Shown here: positions 1 through 10,417 of the stretch, in pieces
Position numbering within the stretch: the stretch's first letter is position 1
How the letters are laid out: each line of letters begins with the position of its first letter
Assembly: GCA_009733575.1 (NCBI GenBank)
Contig: ML769662.1
Location: 22,591-86,590 of the forward strand
Direction of reading: 5' to 3'
Source: Gymnopus androsaceus JB14
Lineage: Eukaryota; Basidiomycota; Agaricomycetes; Agaricales; Omphalotaceae
DNA: 64,000 bases
Notes under the pieces: generated by a model
The model's input: only the letters and a program-made list of their open reading frames with translations
Told to the model about the DNA's origin: nothing
Database searches by the model: none
Program-made: the position numbers and the translations under genes

Positions 1-10
1 CGCGAAATTT

Positions 11-24
11 TGGGCGCCTAATAA
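11..24 (+). promoter_or_regulatory. GGCGCC(T)A promoter word upstream of HIS5
   Basis: GGGCGCCTAATAAG about 90 bp before the HIS5 start. It resembles the TAAGCGCC/GGCGCTTA word found ahead of most genes here. Function unknown. Confidence 0.35.
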
Positions 25-39
25 GTTATCTTATCTTTG

Positions 40-45
40 TGACTC
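40..45 (+). promoter_or_regulatory. Gcn4/CPC1-type TGACTC core upstream of HIS5
   Basis: TGACTC lies about 67 bp before the HIS5 start. It is the half-conserved core of the TGA(C/G)TCA site bound by Gcn4/Cpc1 bZIP activators of amino-acid genes. The same core precedes ILV5 in this window. Binding is inferred, not shown. Confidence 0.4.
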
Positions 46-111
46 GATCTCCATCTCCCCTAGGCTATTATTTAAAGAACGCACTGCTCTTGCTTTTCTT
101 GCTTTTTCTCA

Positions 112-1451
112 ATGCCTATCCTCGGATTACCTCCTTCCCAAGGTCCTGTTAAGCCTGCTCACTTCGATATTGAGCGGGTTATTAGACCCAATATCCTCGC
201 GCTTCATCCTTACCGCTGCGCCCGAGACGACTACAAGGAAGGAATCCTGCTCGACGCGAACGAGAATGCCCTCGGACACTCAATATCTGCTCAAGCATCT
301 CCTGATCTTGCTTCAGATCCTACACTGAACATGGACTTGCACCGATATCCAGATCCCTCTCATGACTCTATCAAAGAGCGGATCGCCAGCCTTCGTTCGA
401 TATCTGGTGTTGATCATGTATTCCTTGGGGTGGGCTCAGATGAAGTGATAGACCTCTTGATGAGAGTCTGTGTTGCCCCAGGGAAAGAGAAAATACTGAT
501 TACACCACCGACATACGGAATGTATTCGGTTTGTGCGCAAGTGAATGATGTAGGAGTGGTTAAATGCCCTCTAGAACTCGACGGCCAGGCCGGGGAAGGT
601 GGGGTGAAGGGCCGTTTCAGTCTCAGAGTCGATGAAGTACAGATTACTTCCTTCTCTTTGCGTCTTTATGCTAATATGTCTATACAGGTCAAAAAGGCCA
701 TCGACGGCGACTCGAGCATTAAGCTTGTCTTCGTATGTTCACCAGGGAACCCGACTGGCACCTGCATACCTCTCGAGTCTATAAAAGCCATTTTGGACTA
801 CGAGAAGTTTAAAGGCATCGTTGTGGTAGACGAAGCTTATATCGATTTTTCCGGAAAAGATTCTAGCGCAGTATCACTGATCAAGGACTATGCCAACCTA
901 TGCGTTTTGCAAACTCTGAGCAAAAGTTTCGGTCTTGCAGCTATCAGGTATGGCCATCTCTCTGAGCGCTTTAAATCTCGGTTTCATCCTTGCATAGGTT
1001 AGGTATCGCCATTGCACAACCACCATTAATCCAAGTCCTTAGCAACACCAAAGCACCATATAATATCTCAACTCCGACCGCTCATCTAGCTCTTTCAGCA
1101 CTATCTCCTTCATCTCTCGCAAATATGCGGTCCAAGATTGAAACCCTTACCGCTTCACGAGTAGCTCTACTCAAATCTCTCTCCGGTCTTGCTCACCTCG
1201 GGCTTGGTTCGTCGATAGGATCAAACGATGCCAATTTTGTCATGATTCCCGTCCTTTCTAAAGACGGCACTCGACCTGACAATGTTCGTTCGCAAAAGGT
1301 TTATAAAGCACTCGCGGAAGAAAACGGCGTCGTCGTTCGCTTTAGAGGAAATGAGCTAGGTTGTGAAGCCTGCCTTAGAATTACGGTTGGAAGCGAAGAG
1401 GAAAATGCTACGGTCATTCGTGAATTAGAACTTGTACTGAACCAATTGTAG
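112..1451 (+). CDS. HIS5: Histidinol-phosphate aminotransferase (HIS5), three exons
   Basis: PLP-dependent aminotransferase that converts imidazole-acetol phosphate to histidinol phosphate in histidine synthesis. I read exons 112-636, 688-947 and 998-1451; the introns (51 and 50 bp) are GT-AG and joining them gives one frame of 412 codons. Seen in the protein: LDANENALG near the N terminus (substrate-binding loop of the family), SPGNPTG in the middle, VDEAYIDF, and LSKSFGLAAIR around the PLP lysine, which the second intron interrupts at the Arg codon. Length fits the family. The ATG at 112 is the first in frame after a pyrimidine-rich leader. A TGACTC core lies about 70 bp upstream, fitting general amino-acid control. 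Family assignment is firm; the exact start is inferred. Confidence 0.93.
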
Positions 1452-1484
1452 ATGCAGTACTTGGTAGATATACGCTTTAATAAT

Positions 1485-2442
1485 TTATTGGCCAGTGGAA
1501 CTAGACTGAACACCAGCAGCGGGTGGCATACAGCTTGACGCAAGCAAAATATCTGTCCAGGTCGTTCCAGTTTGTGTAGGAGCTTCACCGTAATCATAAA
1601 ACTAGTTAAACAAGGTGAGGATGATGCAATGCAACTCAAATACTGACCAGCACGTATGTCAGATAGAAGTTACGCCCATCCAACAAAGCCAAGGAAGATT
1701 GGTCTTCAAAAAAAACAGTCTACTTCGCGTACTGCTATTAAGAAACTGACCACCAGAGCTGTGAGCCTGGTAGGCGATTTGCTGGCACATAAACGTGACA
1801 CAAGATGCTACGTTTCCTCCTTTGGTCTCAGCCTGACGGCCATTAGCGCGAAGCCACTTGGCCAGAGGGACCCAGCTGGATTCGTTGTTCGTTATGCATT
1901 CCCTGGAAATGTTAACATTAGAGAGTGAGAATCGCTGAACTTTAAAACCTTACTTACTCGTTTGTTCCAGAGTTATCGACGTCGAGATACTTGTGGACAT
2001 CGAAAATGAGCTCAATAGTGCTATAGCAGAGCGGGGCCAGACCCATCCGAGACAATGGTTCCAGCAGAGGTCCAATCGTTTCCAGGCAGAAGAATCAATT
2101 GCTTAGTAGCGCTCCAGAAGCAAAGTCAGATTGAGTGAATAATAGTTCGATGGCACACCCAGATTGCGGTAACAGCACTGGCGCGGTCGTGGTCCCGGGG
2201 ATGCACTGTAAATAATCTGTTGCACAACAGTGAAGTTTAATAGTTATGGTTTAGGAAAAGGCAATACTCACAGGGACTAAATACCGTGCATATAGAGCCA
2301 GCGACGCAAACGTCAATTGGAATAGCTCACTACACTGTTACTTTACCAACGATTCCCCCACATTGGTCGAAAACTGGTGGCCACGAACAGAAGCAGCACC
2401 GGATAAGACGAGACCGATCGCGTAAACCTTTGAGGGTACCAT
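1485..2442 (-). pseudogene. Decayed CBM1-GH5 (subfamily 5-like) endoglucanase
   Basis: Remains of a secreted endo-beta-1,4-glucanase read right to left. In order: a signal-peptide-like start (MVPSKVYAIGLVLSGAAS) at 2442; a CBM1 cellulose-binding module in pieces (FDQCGGIVG, then CVAGSICTVFSP, then YLQCIPGTTTAP) across frames and a putative intron; the late GH5 core pieces LPGNDWTSAG, IFDVHKYLDVDNSGTNE, GNVASCVTFMCQQIAY; and the C-terminal TWTDILLASSC with a stop at 1485. Fungal GH5_5 cellulases carry these same blocks in this order. The first half of the catalytic barrel, including the region that holds the acid/base Glu, is missing, and at least four frame changes occur. It cannot encode an active enzyme. 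Confidence 0.8.
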
Positions 2443-2889
2443 TTCTTCCACCAGAAACTGATACAGAGGCAAACGCGCTTATGTACTTGACGGGAGCTGA
2501 ACCGACGATGCGCCGATAGGATAGACACCTGTAAGCCGTTGGGAAAGATATTTCAACCAACGTATAAGGTCGATTTTTGCATCGTCGTCGGCCAAGGATA
2601 ACTTCATGCCAGTGTTCTGCGAGCGAGAACAAGAGGATCTTTGTCTACCTTTGTTCACCTGGTTGGAAAGATTATTTGGAAAGTTCTCGGATGGAAATTG
2701 AGCGGAATCTCCAGGAATACGAGTACTTGATTATTTTTAATAATACCGTGGGTCAAGATCCAGATAAAACATATAGAATGTTATGAGATTTCAAGGATAT
2801 GCAGTCACTTGAGTTGGACCTTAAAGGAAGAGACATCTGATAAGCGCCCATTTCTTTTTTCTTCCTGACGCTCACCTAATCATCTTGAT
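2443..2889. other. Intergenic, upstream of CIAO1
   Basis: No supported gene. Short open frames here have no recognisable protein. The CIAO1 promoter with a TAAGCGCC word lies at the right end. Confidence 0.5.
2841..2848 (+). promoter_or_regulatory. TAAGCGCC promoter word upstream of CIAO1
   Basis: GATAAGCGCCC lies 42 bp before the CIAO1 start. An almost identical word, ATAAGCGCCC, lies 50 bp before the methyltransferase gene at 8929. This is the clearest form of the recurrent motif. Confidence 0.45.
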
Positions 2890-4147
2890 ATGGACCAAGA
2901 CTTTGCTTATTCCCTGCACAAAGTTGCTGAGCTGGGTGGTAAGTGTTCCATATCTCCCAAGAATCGAACATGATCTTATCTCTGTATAGGGCACGACGAT
3001 CGAGCATGGCACATAGCCTGGAATCCCGCAAAACCACTATTAGCCTCTTGCTCAGCAGATAAATCCGTCCGACTATTTACTTACAACCACGACGGCGAAG
3101 GAACCCTCAAATTCTCGCTTGCCACAAGCATTCCCACTGGGCATCTCAAAACCGTCAGAGCAGTTGCGTGGTCTCCTTCAGGTAGCACTTTTGCTACAGC
3201 TTCGTTCGATGCAAATATTGGGATATGGGAGCAGGAAACGGATGAGGATGGGAATCCCGGTGAATGGGAATGTGCAAGCTTATTAGAAGGACATGAAACA
3301 GAGTGCAAAAGTGTAGGATACTCGAATTCAGGGACTCTACTTGCGAGCTGCAGTCGAGACAAAACAGTCTGGGTATGGGAAGGTATGTGCTTTTATCCTA
3401 CGCCGATCTACGTAAAATCTCTGACGGTGAATTTCTCCAGTGCAACCAGATTCGGACTTTGAATGTATGGGAGTGCTCATGGAGCATAGTCAGGACGTCA
3501 AATGCGTAGCATGGCATCCCACAGAAGAGGTCGACGTGCCTTAGCCAAACATTCTTCGGTCTTAATCTCATGCTACATCGTCCGTGCAGATTCTTGCCTC
3601 TGGATCGTATGACGATACTATCAAATTATATGTTGACGATCCACAAGACGATTGGTTTTGCTGCACCACCCTCACTGGACACGGATCTACTGTCTGGGCC
3701 TTGTCATGGTCTCCGAATGGCAAGTATCTAGCCTCGGCTTCTGACGATAGGACTGTTCGAGTATGGCGGCGCGTGGGCGAATACGACTTCAAATGTGTCT
3801 TGGTGTTGGAGAGTCATGAAAGAAGTGTCTATTCGGTAAGCTGGGGTGTAGGCAACAAAACGGACCTTTCGCTTGGATGGATAGCGAGTGCTGGCGGGGA
3901 TGGTATTATTCGTGTTTGGGATATCTCTGTAAGTGCTAGGTCCTTCTGTGACAGCGCTTCTCACTAGTGTCTATGGCAGGAGAATCCTTCGGATGTTCCA
4001 TCATCGAAACTGATAGCGCGCCTTCCTTCTGCCCATGGCGTCCACGACATAAACTCTGTGGTCTGGTGTCCACGTAAAGGTTATGAAGATCTTTTGGCTA
4101 CTTCTGGGGATGATGGTATGGTCAAGATATGGAAAATACAAACGTGA
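2890..4147 (+). CDS. CIA1: CIAO1/Cia1 WD40 protein of cytosolic Fe-S assembly
   Basis: Seven-bladed WD40 propeller that docks Fe-S apoproteins in the CIA targeting complex. Exons 2890-2938, 2990-3382, 3441-3529, 3590-3928 and 3980-4147 join to 345 codons; introns are 51-60 bp. Repeats are visible from end to end: AWNPAKPLLASCSADKSVRL, VRAVAWSPSGSTFATASFDA, SVGYSNSGTLLASCSRDKTV, VKCVAWHPTEEILASGSYDD, VWALSWSPNGKYLASASDDR, WIASAGGDGIIRVWD, and a last LLATSGDDGMVKIWKI. The CIAO1-type linker WEQETDEDGNPGEWEC in blade 2 separates it from general WD40 proteins. Length matches CIAO1 (about 330-350 residues). Intact. Start chosen because only this ATG precedes the first exon in frame. Confidence 0.92.
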
Positions 4148-4200
4148 TAACCATTATATATTATTGAGGCCAAATAAACTGTATTTCTCTGTACGCTGAC

Positions 4201-5781
4201 CTAAACGATATACTTACCTTGGCATTTCACAACGATCCGCATTCCAGCCTTTTCGATTTGCCTGAGTGGTTCGTAAAGCGTCGCATCACGAACTTTGGGT
4301 AGATGCAATTCAACCGACCGCAAGCATGCAACACCAAACTCCTCCGAATGTTCACCAGGAAGCCACCGAGAGGCAATAGTTTCAACGAAAGAAGCTGGGT
4401 CGAAATCCTCCGTCTCGAGTTCCAGCTTCAACGAATGCAAGTTTGGAACGATGGGCTCGATAGAATGCAGAAAAGAGCATCGTTTCCAAGCGTGTAAACT
4501 TTCGATGAACGAGGTGGAGATAGTACAGTAGCGAGGATTGGGAATATCTGGATTTATAATGGATAACTCCCGCAAGGATGGAAGGTAAAGCAATAGTACC
4601 GCCATTTCTTCAGGAGTGAGGCAGAGCCCTTGCATTGTAAGGGTTGTCAGGCGACATTTCGAACGCTCGAAAAAATGTTTCAAAATGATAAATGTGGGGA
4701 ATATTTTTATGGTCCGGTACCTGAGCTGTACTAGGATGAGGTCGGCCAAGTCAGGTAAAGTAAGGGATGCCAATATGCAGCTGAGATAACCGTCTTCCTC
4801 TTCCTCTTCGGCATCCTCGAAAGCTCTGACTTGGAGGAGAGATAACGGAAGCGTCCGCGGGTTGACTGGTTCGAGAATCGGTGTTATGTTATTATCTGCA
4901 ACGAGTACAAGACGACGCAGCTTGGAACACGGCTCCAAAATAGACAAAAATTGTTCGACGCTCGTTGTTACAAAGCACTCGATAGCCATAAGAGTTCCAG
5001 AGTGCGCCTTGACAAGCTCCTCATCTATTGGAGTAATATAAAAATCGAGCGATTGGATGATAGACGCCTTGGCAAAAACATCTGGGTCATCGATCCCCGA
5101 ATCGTTAATGGTCACTGTCTCCAACAGAGGCAGAGACAACGACGGATTCCAGAGTGACTCTGGTCTAAATGTGAGAGATTTCCAGCGTTGAGACTCGTCA
5201 ACCACTGCCCAAAGCGCCGGGTGTCCATCTGCATGCTCGAAAGGTTGGATATCCAAAGTGAGAGGATGGATTTTGGATCTTTTTAGATGAAGCGAAACCC
5301 GACGCTCTAAAACAGCTTGTCTTTCCTTCTCCACTTTATGGCCAAGTTCCCAATCCACCAAAAATTCAAACCTAATGTCTGACCAAAGAACTGGCTGCGA
5401 GATTGCCAGTTCACGCCAACGGGTACAGACCGCACTAATCGTCAGTGCTGCAGCACCACCGGGATATCTCGAAGTCAAGTCGTTCTCTTTGCAGTAAAAC
5501 ATAAAGATTCGCGAGAGAATCTCATTGGGAAGACGGCGGATGGGAGACAGCAGTGTAGTGAGTTTCTCCGCGTAACTCTTCAATAACTCGCGTCTGAGGT
5601 GCATGCGGTGCATCTCTGCGTCGTAGTCCATGATATCTTGTTGTGCAAGTTCCAGGATCTCCCGTATTTCGGAAAGCTGCGCATCGGTTATTCCGTAACA
5701 TGAACGAAGCTGCTCGTTCAGTTTGACGGTGTCTACTTTGACGCGGGGCTCGAGAGACTTTGGGGATGATTTAGGAGACAT
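4201..5781 (-). CDS. F-box domain protein
   Basis: Single-exon gene of 526 codons from the ATG at 5781; an in-frame ATG at 5889 would add 36 residues, but the following sequence (MSPKSS...) is the usual start style. A coiled region (residues about 20-75) precedes an F-box: IRRLPNEILSRIFMFYC, then SAVCTRWRELAISQPVLWS. The rest is leucine-rich (LRELSIINPD, LTTLTMQGLCLTPEEMAVLL), as in LRR-type substrate receptors of SCF ubiquitin ligases. Such F-box genes are greatly expanded in agaricomycetes; the substrate cannot be predicted. An acidic loop (EDAEEEEEDG) lies in the middle. Reading frame intact. Confidence 0.85.
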   Translation of the reverse strand: MSPKSSPKSLEPRVKVDTVKLNEQLRSCYGITDAQLSEIREILELAQQDIMDYDAEMHRMHLRRELLKSYAEKLTTLLSPIRRLPNEILSRIFMFYCKENDLTSRYPGGAAALTISAVCTRWRELAISQPVLWSDIRFEFLVDWELGHKVEKERQAVLERRVSLHLKRSKIHPLTLDIQPFEHADGHPALWAVVDESQRWKSLTFRPESLWNPSLSLPLLETVTINDSGIDDPDVFAKASIIQSLDFYITPIDEELVKAHSGTLMAIECFVTTSVEQFLSILEPCSKLRRLVLVADNNITPILEPVNPRTLPLSLLQVRAFEDAEEEEEDGYLSCILASLTLPDLADLILVQLRYRTIKIFPTFIILKHFFERSKCRLTTLTMQGLCLTPEEMAVLLLYLPSLRELSIINPDIPNPRYCTISTSFIESLHAWKRCSFLHSIEPIVPNLHSLKLELETEDFDPASFVETIASRWLPGEHSEEFGVACLRSVELHLPKVRDATLYEPLRQIEKAGMRIVVKCQGKYIV

Positions 5782-5993
5782 ATTGGGCGGTTCGACGCGT
5801 TCGAACAAAAGAGATACGAGTTGTTGAGCTGAAAAGAATATCAGAGGTTTGGCCGATACCGGACTTTCAGCGGTACAGTACCTGCGCAAATACGATAATC
5901 TCGCGTTCTTTGAATTTATAAGGAGAATTTTACAGTATATGAATGATTTAGGATTTCTGTGTGGCGAAGTTGTGGCGAGAGTCAGCGCGATGA

Positions 5994-6001
5994 TAAGCGC
6001 C
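5994..6001 (+). promoter_or_regulatory. TAAGCGCC word upstream of F-box gene
   Basis: GATGATAAGCGCCCCC, about 213 bp upstream of the F-box start at 5781. Same word as before CIAO1. Confidence 0.3.
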
Positions 6002-6013
6002 CCCAGTAACTTG

Positions 6014-6137
6014 ACATATCTCAGAACTCGTCTTCCTTAAAATTTCGCTAACCACAAACACATCGTCTTTCTTTCCCTGACGTTTTATAAACAGAGTGTT
6101 CAGCTGGAATCCATCGGCGAGGGTGATTGCTTTGCCA
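6014..6137 (-). pseudogene. Duplicated 5' scrap of the kinase-like gene
   Basis: The strand-minus sequence repeats the first coding exon found at 8388-8555 (ATG context, FQLN...-like codons, the CTAACCACAAACACATCGT stretch and the ACTTGACATA end). An internal deletion removes roughly 40 bp of that exon. It has no continuation to its left and is separated from the intact 5' end by the whole kinase-like gene. A local duplication remnant. Confidence 0.7.
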
Positions 6138-6514
6138 TGATGTTTCAGAAATCAGCAGAAAGTTGGAATTTGGTAAGAAATAAAAGCATTCTGCTCCGTA
6201 AGAACCGCCTGCGATAAAAAGAGTCTGAGTAGCTTTGTCCTCAGTCGGTTTTGATATTTAACTTTGGGAGTTAAAGTCACAGAGTAGCAGACAGAGCAAG
6301 ATTTACGATAAGAGTACATACAGAAAATACTTGCATTGAGCTGAGAAACAATGATTCCTGACAGAGGAAAGATTCAGAATTCCAGTGTCTCATCAAGTAC
6401 AGAATAGTCGCTCAGTTGAGATAAGAAGATAAACTACTCCGTTAACCTTGCTGGTGAGAATTGTCAGGTTAGCATGCGTTGCAGTGTAAAGATGCTGGGA
6501 CTTACACCACGATA

Positions 6515-8555
6515 CTAGACTTGTGTGATCCTAGACTGAATCCGATTAACAGGATACACACGGAGCTCCAACCACGCCAGCCATGTATTATCATGTTCCT
6601 CGGTAATGAATTCATGAGCCTTCACGCCTTCCAAGCCATTAAATAGACTCGTGTTGATGAATGAGGGATACTCTGCAGCGCCCTTCTTCCCTGCCCAGTC
6701 CCAGTCGATAACCTGAGGCCCGTCTATTGTCATGAGAATGTTGGGTGGTCGTAAGTCTCCATGGACAAATCCTGCTTCATGTAGCTTCCCGACCTTTTCC
6801 TTGAGAGACTCCAAGTCTGCTGAGGTTAGCGTCACGAGCGGGACACCTTCCACAAAATCCATCACTATCATAAGAGGATCCTGGTAGGAACACGCTATTT
6901 CGTCGGCCCAGTAGGGAGGACCTGCGTAGCGCAGTCGAGGAGCGAATCCAAGTTCATGGGCCATACTATGAGCATCCACGCTGTATTGCTGTACAAACTT
7001 GACAACAACCTTTTCGTCGTCAACCATGGCTAAAAAGGACTGCTGCACCAGGGTCACTGTCTTTGAGGCTCTTCACATAGTCGAAATGAACGGCGACTGA
7101 TTGGTCCTGGGATGGGTACGTCGTGGGTGCTGGGAAGGATGGAGATTTCGAACTGTTTCCGGAACACATGTTCGAGTAGGAGGCGTGCAAGTCTTTTAAA
7201 CCCAATCGCAACGCTCCGAGCAAGTTCTGAAGCTGTTCGACATGAACTTGACCAAAAGAACTACTGTGTGCGGCATGGACGGGATTTCCTATTTGCTGCA
7301 CTATCCAACTGATGACCTGTGTTGATAGAACCCTGGAGATAGATGAATGCACCAGAAACCGTGAGCAAAAACATCGGTATGCAGCACATCTCAACCACGA
7401 GCCGTCCAGTTTCGGTCTAATGCTTTGTGAGAGAAAGACGGATTCGAGGGACGCCAGGGCTTACCTTTCCAACTTTAGCCCACCACGCCTCAGATGACTT
7501 CTGCGACTGTACCAGTGGGTCACAGCCATCAGGTCCGGATTCATTCTTGTGTTCTGCTGCGAGTAGGATCACACGTACGCAGCCGAGGGCGGTACCAAGG
7601 GTGGCCTGAATGAAGCCGTCAGGTTGTGTTTTTTCTACGCTAAACGGTAAACCCAGTATCTCTGATAGAAACGCTGTTAACAAGGATATTCTTCTTGTCC
7701 TCTTCAGGATAGATACCGGAAAGGATAGTCTGTAGATCGTCCACCTTCCTTTTCCAGGCGTTGGGAGCGGTTCGTGGAAAGTTAAGGTTGGGATTTGTGC
7801 AGTCGGGCAGCGAATCGTGCAAAGGTGATATTAAAGATCTCGATTGGAGGGCCCGTAGGTGGTGAACCCGAAGGTGCACCGTGCGTCGCAGGATCGAAGT
7901 CATCTCTGACGGTGTACCGGCCGTTTGAAATCTTGGCTTCTGTGCGCTGAGTCTCACGATAATGGTTCAATTGAGCTGGCGGTACTGGCGGAATGGCTTG
8001 GAGGCGCTAAGATTCTTTCTATACGAACTAAAAGCAAGAATCAGATTTAGTTCATTCTGGAACTGTACTGCTCACCTTCCTCGGGGGTTGGAACACCACT
8101 CGGTTTCAAAGGTTCATCCCATATGTCTTTATCCACGAGGATAAGATCAATGCCTCTGTGTTCCACTGATCGCCGAATGAAAGGTCATCCTCATATCTTC
8201 CCTCATCCATCTCTCTGTGTGTAAGCCCACCACAGTGGATCTGATTGGTTTACCGATGCAGTGCGTTCTAATATAATCGCATTGCTTGAACACCAAGCCC
8301 AGTTCAAGGTTGTTTTCAGAGGCTCCTGAGGCTGAGTAGAGTGAGCACGAAGTCAGCTCAGCCAATATTGATGCTCACCAGTAACTTGACATAGTCACAA
8401 TCCGAATCCAAACGCTTTACAACCGTCTTCCACGTGAACTCATCTTCCTTGAAATTTTCTCTAACCACAAACACATCGTGTTTCTTTCTCCGACGTTCGA
8501 TACACAGAATATTCAGCTGGAAATTCATCGGCGAGGGGCTTCGTCGGTTTGCCAT
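6515..8555 (-). pseudogene. Fungal protein-kinase-like gene, frame broken
   Basis: A large agaricomycete kinase-like protein. The start exon (8555-8400) encodes MANRRSPSPMNFQLN... . The middle carries DLILVDKDIWDEPLKPSG, then PPIEIFNITFARF and WKRKVDDLQTILSGIYPEED, then an exon with FLLTVSGAFIYLQG. The C-terminal part has kinase features: VVVKF (nucleotide-binding Lys), a catalytic-loop variant HGDLRPPNIL, and VIDWDWAG in place of DFG. The frame changes at about 8160, 7950, 7800, 7665, 7310 and 7035, several at short homopolymers, where no intron fits. The HGD and DWD variants are typical of atypical fungal kinase-like proteins. Decayed gene is preferred; consensus indels could explain part of it. 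Confidence 0.65.
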
Positions 8556-8928
8556 ACTGATATTGGCGCCCGCAGACTGGAGTTTAAGCGATAAGATGGG
8601 TCGAGCCTCGAGTTAGTGAGGAGTTGAGTAGGAGCGAGATTCAGAGTAGAACTTGAAGAAGGTTTTGGCTGGGCTTGGCCCGGGTGTTGTAGAAACGCAC
8701 ACGAGAAGCGAAACCGAAGACCCTATCTGACTACAGTAGGGCCATTAAAATGGTGGAAACTGAAAAAAGGACATCTGTACAACGCGCAAGTCGAGGTTGA
8801 AGCTTCGAGAGCCCCTAATTCATGATCAGCTGCCCAGGCGCCTATTTCTTGTCGCGAGAGTCAAAGCGTGATAAGCGCCCAACCATTCATTGCCTGCATT
8901 TCGTCTTCGTCGTCGTCATTTTGATTTT
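8556..8928. other. Divergent promoter region
   Basis: Between the kinase-like gene (minus) and the methyltransferase (plus). It holds GGCGCCC at about 8566, AGGCGCCTA at about 8836 and TAAGCGCC at 8872, all variants of the recurrent promoter word. No gene seen. Confidence 0.5.
8872..8879 (+). promoter_or_regulatory. TAAGCGCC promoter word upstream of methyltransferase
   Basis: GTGATAAGCGCCCAACC, 50 bp before the start at 8929, nearly identical to the CIAO1 copy. Confidence 0.45.
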
Positions 8929-10034
8929 ATGTCAGCGCCATACGGAAACTATCATGGGTAAAGTCTCCCTTGAGCTGATCTCGCTCTCAATTCGCGCTCA
9001 ATCTCCCAGCTTTTTCGCAGCTACTACTTGAAAAGACCTTCCGTGAACGATCCCCGACTCGCGTTATTACCAGAGAATATCTTTCAAGGTAAATGCGTCC
9101 TGGATATTGGATGCAATGAAGGGTTCGTTACTTGTGAAATAGGTGAATAAGTATTTTCGCGCTTTTCCTTGTGTCTACTGATACCTTTCTTGTTTTAGCA
9201 CAAGCATGGAATGCGCATAAAGTAGTCGGAGTAGACATTGACGATACTCTTGGTGCGAGCTGCGTGGAAAAGACGCCAATTGGTGTGGTCTCTCCAGGAG
9301 CCTCAGCTACACAGTCTGGTGATGGAGACTTGATAGCAAATCTGATGACGCTCCGCAAAGTCTTTCGGACGATACACGAGTATTTCGATCCGACTACTTT
9401 CCTGCATCTATGCAACACTCGTTTGGTCCTCTTCCCATTCCACCATCGCAAATACGCGGAAAACATGTGTTTCCTCATAATCGTGTTATTCAGGACAGCG
9501 GACTGGACCAAGGAGTCGATTGTAGAGGATGCAGATGGATACGATGTTGTCGTTGCGTCAGTCGCGTTTTTTTGTTGATGCATCATTTATACCACTGAAC
9601 GATGAAATTCTCCTATAATAGGTTCTCTGTATCGAAATGGATTCATGTGAATGGAGGAGATGATGGCTTGCGCGCGTTCTTTCCAGCGCATCTACTCCGT
9701 ACTGCGCCCAGGGGGCGTATTCATCCTGGAGGCTCAGGAATGGGACACTTATAAGAAGGTGAAGAGGTTGAATGAGGTGAGTTTACATCCAACTTTGAGC
9801 TCTGATCAGGCACTGATAATAATGCCAGTCATTGAGAGCCACCACTGAGAATCTCAAGCTACGCCCGAACGACTTTGAGTCAGTTCTTGAAACTTTAGGG
9901 TTCGGTCCTGCTCGTCATCTTGGCACTACTGGAGAAGGAGGTGAGTATTGAATCGAACCTCGGGTTGGTGTTTGATGGGCTCATTTGTTTCAGGATTTCG
10001 CCGAGCAGTTGATCTCTTTGTGAAGCAACACTAG
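8929..10034 (+). CDS. Bin3/MePCE-type RNA 5'-phosphate methyltransferase, with frame breaks
   Basis: SAM-dependent methyltransferase of the Bin3 family (gamma-monomethyl cap on small RNAs such as 7SK or U6 in animals and yeast). Exon 1 (8929-8957) gives MSAPYGNYHG; intron 8958-9020; exon 2 starts YYLKRPSVNDPRL, matching the family's FGNY...YY...R opening. Motif I is VLDIGCNEG, then VVGVDIDDTL. Later blocks are SFGPLPIPPS, FRTADW, DADGYDVVVA, SVSKWIHVNGGDDGL and the Bin3 core LRPGGVFILEAQEW. Ends FRRAVDLFVKQH. The frame slips at about 9253, 9320, 9485 and 9688. All family blocks survive in order, so the gene is either recently dead or carries consensus indels. Introns include 9143-9198 and one ending near 9992. 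Confidence 0.75.
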
Positions 10035-10261
10035 CTTTTTTCCTACCCGAAGTACTATTGTACCTGAGATTCAAAATTGTCCAAGCACTTGAATTACTTT
10101 GAGCAGCGCTGAATCTGATGGCAGTCTATTCGTGAGAAGTACCTAGAAAATGATTCCCTTTGATGAATGGTTGGATGTTGATCTTCTTCTCCGTATTCCC
10201 TCCTCCGAGTCCTCGCAAAAGTCGCTAACTAGCTCGAAGCAAGCTTGGTGCATTCAATCAC

Positions 10262-10269
10262 GGCGCTAA
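10262..10269 (+). promoter_or_regulatory. GGCGCTAA promoter word upstream of USP gene
   Basis: ACGGCGCTAAACTC, about 150 bp before the ubiquitin-hydrolase start; a TATATAA box follows at about 10296. Confidence 0.3.
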
Positions 10270-10417
10270 ACTCTTACTTAGCGGCATCGTCGGCTATATA
10301 AACGGGCCGAACAGTCAATAGTCCTTATTCAACTACCCCCGCAGCTTACATTTTCCTATTTATCTGTCAGATACTCAACAATAGTATCCTCCCCGCTTTC
10401 CTTTATATCTCTGTACG

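Noticed and set aside
1656..1928. Plus-strand frame of 90 codons next to HIS5
   Set aside because: It is antisense to the GH5 relic, whose protein blocks are convincing on the minus strand.
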